A stretch of 64,000 nucleotides of DNA from Anaeramoeba flamelloides (lineage: Eukaryota; Metamonada; Anaeramoebidae). This document shows, piece after piece, positions 56,293-64,000 of the stretch. The notes under the pieces are model-generated. The model was not told the DNA's origin. It was given only the letters and a program-made list of their open reading frames with translations, and searched no databases. The position numbers were made by a program, and so were the translations under genes. Positions within the stretch are counted from its first letter, which is position 1; every line of letters begins with the position of its first letter. The stretch is taken from positions 5,828,001 to 5,892,000 of the forward strand of contig JANTQA010000057.1 in the NCBI GenBank assembly GCA_027625915.1, given 5' to 3'.

Positions 56293-57801
56293 ATGTTTCA
56301 TCAATTTCATATTGAAAGTCCAGGCAAAATTGGCCCCGATCTCATCGCGAATACCGAGGAAGCGAAGAATGTTGTGCAAGGGCGAACACAAGGGAACCTT
56401 GTTGCGATGCTGATCCAATTAAAAAACTTGGCCGACATCACGTATTCGATTTTCTCCGGGATTGGCAAGCTCACTCAGGAGATGACTGAGCGCATGCTAG
56501 TTTTAGACGAACGAGCCACACAGGTTCTTCAAAGGACACTCCCAAAGGTTGAAGAGCAGATGGACAGCATCGATCCGCTGTCCCTGTGTAACATCCCGCG
56601 AAAGATTATCGAGCTTGAGACCGGCGAGCAAAGTAATTTGTTTCAAAGGAAATCGATCCACCCAATGACGCATCGTGTGTACTCGAAGGCGATGCGCAAA
56701 CCAAACTTCCAAAGGATCGATCAGCTGTCTGGCCACAAAAACGGATACACCACGAAAAAATATTCCAACCCACGTTTCTTTTTCGAAAGGTGGTACAGAT
56801 TTATGATGCAAGAGGCCGAAAAAAGGAAAAAAGAGGAACAAATGAAACACAAAAACCAAAAAAAGAAGAAAAAAAGGAAGAGGCACGTCCGTAAGGTCGT
56901 TGTGGAAAAGGTTGCCCTCAAAAAGTTGGACGGAAGAGGTGCGGAGTTCACAGACAAACAGAAAGAGAAGAAAACAATCCTCAGCGCAAGGATCATCAAG
57001 CGTAAAGTCAGAAGAAAAGTCCCTCAAAACCCAAAGAAAAAATCGCAGAAAAGACCCGAGAGGAACGGCAAAAACAATAAAAAGCTTTCACACTCAAGGT
57101 CGAAAAAGTCGATCAAGAAGGAAAAAGACATTAGCGATCTTCCCCTTCCAGACGAAGACATTCCTTTCCCTTCCAATAGCCTCCCTTCAGGAGAAGACTT
57201 GCCAGACTTGGACGAACTGCCTCTTCCTTTGCCTGACAACGATTTGCCTTTGCCCGACAACGACGGCCTACCACCACCACCACCAAAATGTTTGTTTTTC
57301 ACTTTTTACTTTTTTTTTTTTTCTTTTATTCTCTTTTATTCCTTTTCATTCCTTTCTTCTCCTTCCCATTCCTTTCCATTCATCTCCTTTCCGCTCCTTT
57401 CCTTTTCGTTCCTTTTTTTTATTTTTTGGTTTGAATTTCAACTTTTTTTATTTAAATAAAAATTCTTTTTTTTTTTTTTTAATAATTTTAATCCCTTTTT
57501 CATATCTCTCTTTTTAGCTGGAATGCCTAACTTAGGTGTACCGCCCCCCCCAAAACTATCGGTACCAAATACAAATATACCGCAAGGATCACGATCCAGT
57601 CTTCTTGAATCCATCCGTACCGGATCACAACTCCAATCAGCACAAAAACGACAATTAAATGCAAAAAGAATTGAAGAAGAGGATGTGAACCAATTGACAG
57701 TCAAGGATATCATGATGAAAACTATGAGTATCCGAAAGGCTGTTGAATTTTCAGACGACGAGTCAGACGAAGAGTCAGATGAAGAATGGGATGATTGGTA
57801 A
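56293..57801 (+). CDS. SCAR: SCAR/WAVE actin-nucleation promoting factor (two exons, 426 aa)
   Basis: Subunit of the WAVE regulatory complex that links Rac to Arp2/3-driven branching at the leading edge. Exon 1 is 56293-57289 and exon 2 is 57518-57801. The 228-base intron runs GTTTGT...TTTTAG and joins in phase (PPPPPK|SGMPN). Residues 1-150 are the SCAR homology domain (NLVAMLIQLKNLADITYSIF, helix LTQEMTERMLVLDERATQVL). YSNPRFFFERWYRFM (about 158-172) matches YTDPSYFFDLWKEKM of animal WAVE and leads into the expected Lys-rich basic region. Residues 275-345 are acidic/proline-rich (DLPDLDELPLPLPDNDLPLP, PPPPP). The VCA module has WH2 SRSSLLESIRTGSQLQSA (357-374), a connector LTVKDIMMKTMSIRKAVEF (392-410) and an acidic tail DDESDEESDEEWDDW with Trp at 423 and 426. 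The length is shorter than animal WAVE (about 500-560). Without splicing, exon 1 would run into a Phe/Ser-rich intronic frame. Confidence 0.95.
57330..57420 (+). repeat. pyrimidine-rich CCTTTCC-type tract in the SCAR intron
   Basis: Units such as TTCCTTTTCATTCCTTTCTT and TTTCCATTCATCTCCTTTCC fill the middle of the 228-base intron, on the sense strand. This is comparable to the tract in cyclin Y intron 1 read on its sense strand. Confidence 0.8.
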
Positions 57802-58659
57802 CCCCACTAATATTTTTTATTTTTGCTTTTTTTATTTTGAAACAATCTCTTTATTTCTAAATCCCTTTTAAAAGTGTTTTACAAAATAGTTTTCAAAATA
57901 GTGTCACTCTTAAACAGTTGACATACTTCAATGGTCCTACTTTCAGAACTATATTGTAAAACTTTTTTTTGGTTGTCACTTTTTTTTTTATTAACTCTAA
58001 TTTTTTTTTAAATCTTGAATTTTTTTCTAATCTATTAAATTTTCAATTTCTGTTCTTCTTCATTTTTGAAAAAAACAAGACCAACAAACAATTTTTTCTT
58101 TTTTTTTTTTTCTTTTTCCATCATCCAGACCAACAGCCCTTTCTTTTTGATTGAATTTCATTAAAATAAAGATCTTTCCTTTTAACAATTTTCCATTTTT
58201 TCTATTTATATTTTAATGGTCCTCAGACACCTTTTGTAATCTGAATGAATATTTGTGCTGAGGTATTTCAAAATTTACTTTCAAATATAAATGAATTCTC
58301 AGAATAATAATCGTAAGTTTCCATAAGAAATTATTTTCAGATTTCACATTTTGATTCTTTTTACAAAAAAACCTCAAATAAATGATTCTTTTTTTGATTG
58401 CATGGAATCAGATGATTCTTTTTTCATTTCAATGATTAGTCTCAACTTATTTTATTGTTTAAAATTGTTTTTTTTAATATAATCCCATCAACTCTCAACA
58501 TTTAATAATTAATTAACAAATTTTTAAAAATTATTTGAAAGAATCTCATGGTTCAAATGTATTACAAATTTACGACTAGGAAAACTAAAAAAAAAAAAAA
58601 AGATGGGTTAATGTGTGGAGGCTGTGCAGACAAGAAAATTTTTTGAAAATTTACGTTTA
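57802..58659. other. AT-rich intergenic DNA 3' of SCAR
   Basis: No gene recognised; T-rich just after the stop. Confidence 0.45.
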
Positions 58660-59950
58660 ATAGAGGTTTTGATGATAATATATATTATCATGATATTAAC
58701 AATTAATTAGTGATAATATTAAAAAAATCGCGATTAGTCCTCTACTTTATCACGAAAAATCATAAAATTGTGATAAAATAATTATCGCGATATTCAAATT
58801 ATCGCTAAAAAATGAAAAATTATTTTTTGAAATAAACTTAAAAAAATATCTTGACTTTTACAAAGTATTGATTCTTTTAGAACATATTTCCCCCCTAAAA
58901 AATGTTAGAAAGTGTTTGCAAGGATTGTGAATTATCTTTAAGTGTTTGAAAGTTTTGAAAGACAGAAAACTTTTATAAACGGAATGAGTTTGTTTGTAGT
59001 GGAAAAAATATTTTTTTCTTTTCATTTTTTTTTTTTTTTTATCAAAATATTAAAACGAATTTTATTTAAATCATCAAACTAATAATAACCCATTTCAACA
59101 ATATACTTGAATATAAGATAGAATATTTTTTTTAAATGGAGTTATTATTATTTCACAAGTTAAATAACCAAAAAGAATAAAAAATAATTTTCCTTCTTAT
59201 TGGTAATCGATCAAAATAAAAAACTCATAAACTCTATCGATGATTTCTGCCCAATACAAAGATACTCAAAGAAGAAGAATATCAATAAGAAAACAATTAT
59301 CCAAATAATCGTAATAATTGGTGATAATGTGGCGAGGTTATTGTGATTGTTATTTGAATAGTTATTCAGATCCTCTTTGGGGGTTTCATAGAATTTTTAA
59401 AATGTTTTCACTCAAGAATACATTCTTTAAAGAACAAGTGTATAGGATTGGTTGTTTTATAAGCTCTTTTTATTCAACACAATTTCGAAACACCAGGATT
59501 TACTGAGAAAATATTAATTTATCTTTTTTTATTATTGTTGTTGATCTAAAAGGATCAATAGGTTTGTCAACCAAATTAAGAGAAAATATAATGAAAACTC
59601 TTTGATCTGATCCTTGATTGAAACAAGTATCTTTTTTGTTGTTTTTAAAAAGAAATGACTTTTAATCACATATTCTATTTTTTGATCAAACAAAAAATTT
59701 CATTGTAAAAATATTACTAAATTAGCACAAAAACCCATCAACTATTATTCCTTGATTTACTTTTTAATCGCGATATTTTGGCATTTATCACGATTTTTAA
59801 ATAATTATCACTATTTTATAGAATATCTTGATTTGTCATATTATCTTGATAATATTGAATATCGTGATTTTCTAAAATATCGCGATTTGATAAAAATAAT
59901 TTCGATTTTTGTAACTTTATTGTGAATTAAGTAAAAATATCATCAAAACA
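58660..59950 (-). mobile_element. 1.3-kb TCGCGAT element, copy B (inverted relative to copy A)
   Basis: A near-full-length inverted partner of 18541-19838. For example, TTTGAGTATCTTTGTATTGG then GCAGAAATCATCGATAGAG of copy A is found complemented here without change. Ends TAGAGGTTTTGATGATAATA on the left and the complement of TGTTTTGATGATATT on the right. High identity suggests recent activity or gene conversion. Confidence 0.88.
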
Positions 59951-60448
59951 TATAATTTATCAGATTTCTTTATTTATCTTTCTATATCTCAAAAATCTAT
60001 AATTATTGAAACTGATAAAAAAAATAAATATAGTAAATAGAATACGGGTAAAGAATCATTTCTTTATTTATTTAATTTTTTTTGTAACTGAAAAAATTGA
60101 TATAATCTTCACATTTTCTATTAAAAATTTTTTTGTTCTAATTTGTACTTTAAAAAAAATAAAATTTCAGATCTCACAAAAAAAATAAAAGTAAAAATAA
60201 TAAAAAATATTAAATACTGATGATAAAAGTAAATTTATTAGAAAGTTTAATTTTGATCTTATGTATAGATTTAGAGTTAATATTTTCTCTTTGTTGGCTC
60301 ATTTGTCCCCATTAATTTTGAGTATATTAACATGATAATATAATGTGTAAATCTAATAAAAAAAGTAATATTATCATTCTCAGAAATTAAATTAAAAGAT
60401 AAATCTGCATAATACTCTGTTACAACACAATTCAAATGTTTTCCGATC

Positions 60449-60487
<39 letters not shown>

Positions 60488-61426
60488 CTTTGTACCGTGT
60501 ATTTCCATAAATTTCATAAAGTTTTAAATCAAAGATTTAAAATGATATTGAGGTGCTAATATATTTTATACTTATTTGTCTTCAATCAAGATTCTATTTA
60601 TAATAATAAGTCAAAATAGTTCAAAGATATAGTAGTTATGTTATTGTATTTTGATTAATATTGTAAATAAAAATACAATAATAATTTAATTAACATTTAT
60701 TTGATGATTTTGAGTTTGTTTTACTTTTTTAAATTCGAAATTTTATTACATTAACAGTAATTCAAAACAAAATATCTTTGATTTATTAAGAATAACTATC
60801 AAATATCATTGTTAATGTTATGATAAATAAAATTAATAAATAAATGAGAAATTTTAATATTTTTTTCGACAAAATTATAAGAAATATTAAATTAGGAAAA
60901 ATGACCCACATTTATTTAGATCAGAATTAAAAAGTTTAATATAAATAATTGTCAAAGACATCAATTCAGGAAATAGAAAATTATTGAAAAAAAAAAAAAA
61001 AAGAAAAACAAAACTAAAAGAATTACATTTATTAAATTGGAATTAAACAAATAAAAACTTTTTAATAGATAAAATAATCAACTGTAAAATTAAAAAATAA
61101 TAATAAACCCATTTTTAATTCTAATTCAAAAATAATAAAAAAATATTCTTAAACAAGATTTTTTTTTTTCAAGTTTTTGTTAGTCCTAATATTTTGATTA
61201 AAAACACTTGAAGAAAATTGAATTTATCGATTTATATTAATCCAGATCTTGGGAAATAATTCTGCCATTATTCTCTCTTATTCAATAATATTGTTTATCT
61301 AATGTTTTGTTTTTAAAAAGTTAAAAATTAATAAATAGTTAAAAATGAAAAAAAAATTCGATTTTTTTTTTTATTTTTTTTTATTCTAGTGAGCAGATTC
61401 AACAAAATTATCTCCTGTTTGTGGTT
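59951..61426. other. AT-rich intergenic DNA with a (TA)n microsatellite
   Basis: No gene recognised. A perfect (TA)n run of about 16 units lies at 60452-60484. Confidence 0.5.
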
Positions 61427-61870
61427 AGCTTTTCTTGAGTTTTCTGTTTATTTATAAAATCCGTAGATTTTCGTTAGGTTTTTTTTACTTTTTGAAATAA
61501 ACCGAAAATTTTTATAAATTTTCGGTTTATTTCAAAAAGTAAAAAAAAAACCTAGAACACTTTACAGACAAAAAAGATAAACTTGAGAAAAGTGCCTAAC
61601 GAAAATCAAAAGAACACTTCACAAATAAAATAGAAAACCTCAAAAAAACCTCGAACACTTCACAAATAAACAGAAAACTAAAAAAACCTAACTTAGCTTT
61701 TCTAGAATTTCAAAGATTAAAGAAAATCTTTAATTTTACTCTATTCTTTTGAATTCTAGAAAAGTGACTTAGCTTTTTCAAAATTTAAGATATGAAAAGA
61801 ACATTTATTTAATTTTTTTTTTTATTTCCAAAATTAAAAAAAACCTAGGCACTTGATGGCACTTCCTGAA
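61427..61870. mobile_element. foldback element, copy 4, with a near-perfect 78-base hairpin
   Basis: 61476-61553 is an almost perfect palindrome: AGGTTTTTTTTACTTTTTGA then AATAAACCGAAAATTT, mirrored by AAATTTTCGGTTTATTTCAA and AAAGTAAAAAAAAAACCT. The outer parts repeat CTTTTCTTGAGTTTTCTGTT and its complement. A second stem (TTTTCTAGAATTTCAAAGAT with TTTTGAATTCTAGAAAAG) lies at 61690-61765. Confidence 0.82.
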
Positions 61871-61907
61871 ATTCTAAATTTATTTTTGGATTTTTTTATC
61901 CTAGCTA

Positions 61908-62605
61908 CACTACAAGGAAAATTTAAATACCTAAAATTAAAGTTAGCCAAAAGTATACATTGGATTTCAGTTATACTTCTATTATAAATTATTTTTTCAA
62001 AGTTATCATAATTTTATTCAGTAAAAAAAAGATAGCTAATAAACCCCTGAAAATACAAATACCACCCTCTTCAAAAATAACGACTTTTGACAAAAACTCC
62101 TATTTTCAGGGTATTTTTATATTGGAAAAAGTTGAAATGAATTAATTTTTGATTGAACATTAAAATTGAAAAAAGAATATATGTTAAAGCAATTTGCAGA
62201 AAAAAATCGGGAACGTATATAAAAACTCAAACATGGAAAAAAATAAAATGATAAAAAATATTCCAAAAACAGATAAAAAATCAGATTTTCAATTTAATTT
62301 AGCAATATCTTTTGATTGAAATATTTTGTGTTATTTTCAAATTGAAAAATATGTTTCCTTTTAGACTATTAAAAAAATACTTGAAAATTATCTCTCTACT
62401 AAGCCAATTAAAAAATTCAAAAATTTTACAATTAAAAAAGAAAAAAATATTACTGAAAATTTTCATTTTTTTTTCAATTCCTATTAATATCTATTAAAGT
62501 TGTAAACCTCATTGAAAATTGTTATGTATAATAATGTTTATTATATGAGTGTATTTCAAAAATACAAAATTTAGAGATTTTTTTTGAAAAAATTTTCCTT
62601 GTAGT
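61908..62605. mobile_element. CACTA-like MITE with CACTACAAGGAAAATTT ends
   Basis: Left end CACTACAAGGAAAATTT. The right end is its complement from the second base (AACTACAAGGAAAATTT). It is about 700 bp and non-coding. The terminal sequence resembles the CACTACAAGAAAA ends of CACTA/EnSpm transposons in plants, a family-level resemblance only. A single end of the same kind occurs at 13998. Confidence 0.7.
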
Positions 62606-62607
62606 TT

Positions 62608-62848
62608 ATCATGTAGGTAAGGTTATAACTAATAGAATATCTTTATTTTGAAAAATGAAAAGATAAAAATTTTTATATTGTAAACAAAGACAAGAAAAAG
62701 AGAAAGAAAAAAAAGAAAGAAAAAAGAGTAAAAAATAATCAAAAAAAGTAAGAATTTCATAGAATTGTATTTTTTTTTTTGGTACCCCAAGTGTTGAATG
62801 GGTTGGTTGTTGTTCCCTTTTATGCTGATTTTTTTGGATTGTCTCCAT
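62608..62848 (-). CDS. possible first exon, unknown protein
   Basis: ATG at 62848 opens METIQKNQHKREQQPTHSTL then GVPKKKIQFYEIL, with non-AT-biased codons, before running into a Phe/Ser-rich pyrimidine tract. The latter is either a low-quality hydrophobic tail or an intron (a GTACCA donor follows STLG). No homology recognised. Type and extent are uncertain. Confidence 0.25.
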
Positions 62849-64000
62849 AATTTGTTTTAATAAATAGATCTAAATATTTGAACAACGATTGATCAAATGA
62901 AATAGGTTACTTTATTAACTTTTAATTTTGAACTTTATTGATAAGATTAATCAACCAAATTTAAAGTTTTTTAGAATAAGAATTGGCTTTGGATATTTTC
63001 TTTGGAGTTTCCTTGCTTTTTTTTCTTTTCTTTTTTTATTTTATTGTAAGTTTCACAAATCTTGTTTTCGTAAAAACCCAGACCAAGTACCAGCCTGGCA
63101 GTATGTATGGAAAGTTCAATTGGTTCACTTTAGTTTGGTTGAAAATCTCATTGAGTTGAATTCGATTCTCTTCAGTTGCATAAGTCCAGTTCTATTCATT
63201 TAAGATCTAATCATGAACAAGTCTTATCAATTCTTAGAATGGTTTTGTATCCCCCCCCCCCCCAAATACCTATAAAACAAAAATAGTATGAACTCAAACA
63301 ACTTAAAAGGCGAAATTTGGAAAAGGTCTAACTATAAAAACGAAAAAAAATCAAATATCAATCTAAACAGAACTATTGTCCAATTCATTTAAATTTAAAA
63401 AAAAATATGTCTTGAAAAAACTGCCAACTTTTTTAAAGAAAAAAATCCTTTTTTTTTCAAATTGAATATTTATATTTTTAATAGTTTTTAAATTATTTAG
63501 AATCAAATATATAGATTACCATTAAATGAAAATGAATAAATAAAACCAATTTAATATCTGATGTCAAAACAAATTTTTTAATGAATAAATTTTTTATTAA
63601 TTATTTTAGTCAATGTTGATGTGTCATCAACCCAAAAAAATTTATAGTAAAGTATGGTATGTTATAATCATTTAAAACTAAGATTTTTTGATATTTTGAC
63701 AAACTAAATAAAAAAAAAAAATTATTTTTATATTGACTAAATTTCATTGAAAAATTATACAATCACAATAACTAAAAAAAATTTTCCAACGTTGATTATT
63801 TTTTTTCAAGTTATTTGTTTATTGTAAGTAACGATATAATTTTTTATTATAAAATTTTCTTTTTAAGAGAATTGTTTATAACTTCTATATCTTCAAATCT
63901 TTTCATAACAATTCTAATTAAACAATTTTATTTCAGAAGTAATTAGTATATTTGAGGTTGTAAGGTATACAAGAAATTTCCAAAAAAGCTGGGTAATTTT
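62849..64000. other. AT-rich DNA at the right edge, with one unexplained GC-richer patch
   Basis: A patch at about 63050-63200 is GC-richer and open on both strands. The plus strand reads NPDQVPAWQYVWKVQLVHFS. The minus strand, after an AATAG acceptor-like site, reads NWTYATEENRIQLNEIFNQT then PYILPG. It may be an exon of a gene I cannot resolve. A 13-base poly-C run lies at 63251-63263. Nothing else recognised. Confidence 0.35.

Noticed and set aside
57290-57459. In-frame extension of SCAR exon 1 (Phe/Ser-rich)
   Set aside because: It is intron sequence: a GTTTGT donor and TTTTAG acceptor join PPPPPK to SGMPN in phase and restore the WH2/acidic tail.
1-64000. LTR retroelements, virus-like elements, CRISPR arrays, tRNA or rRNA genes
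   Set aside because: No long direct terminal repeats, reverse-transcriptase or capsid-like frames, regularly spaced repeats, or convincing TTCGANNC/anticodon folds were seen. A tRNAscan or covariance search could still find a missed tRNA.

Overview
This window looks like nuclear DNA of a small amoeboid protist. It is very AT-rich outside genes, full of homopolymer runs, and carries genes broken by short spliceosomal introns. The gene set is eukaryotic: SCAR/WAVE, cyclin Y, a Rab GTPase, RNA polymerase III subunit RPC3, a Stealth-type phosphotransferase, an EF-hand protein, and LRR and TPR proteins. SCAR/WAVE implies Arp2/3-driven pseudopods. The very long Lys/Glu-rich linkers and the extreme AT content would fit an Anaeramoeba-like metamonad, but other amoeboid lineages are possible; the assignment is inference.

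Layout from left to right: the 3' end of an unknown gene (1-76); a doubtful two-exon small gene (2104-2409); an RPC3 gene that appears to lack its 3' part (about 3744-4539, minus); a 14-repeat TPR gene with strikingly GC-rich codons (8782-10404); a five-exon cyclin Y gene spread over 4.2 kb (13377-17534, minus); a small Lys-rich hypothetical gene (20284-20692, minus); a Stealth-family gene (26920-28140, minus); a five-exon EF-hand gene (34826-38966); an LRR/coiled-coil gene (41371-42837); a five-exon Rab gene (48733-49797, minus); and a two-exon SCAR/WAVE gene (56293-57801). Genes fill roughly one fifth of the window and are not in operons.

The rest is largely a graveyard of short non-autonomous DNA elements (MITEs). 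I could match terminal inverted repeats or second copies for well over a dozen families. These include Tc1/mariner-like elements (CAGT/CAGC-type ends with TA duplications), elements ending in TTAAGG, a CACTA-like element, foldback hairpins, and a 1.3 kb element present twice in opposite orientation about 40 kb apart. No transposase gene, LTR element or virus-like element was seen.

Two observations stand out. (1) Introns fall into two classes: ten introns beginning GTA are 69-163 bases long, while the four beginning GTTTG are all 228 bases or longer, two of them about 3 kb. (2) Both giant introns, in cyclin Y and the EF-hand gene, are packed with MITEs. The EF-hand intron holds one element inserted in the terminal repeat of another.
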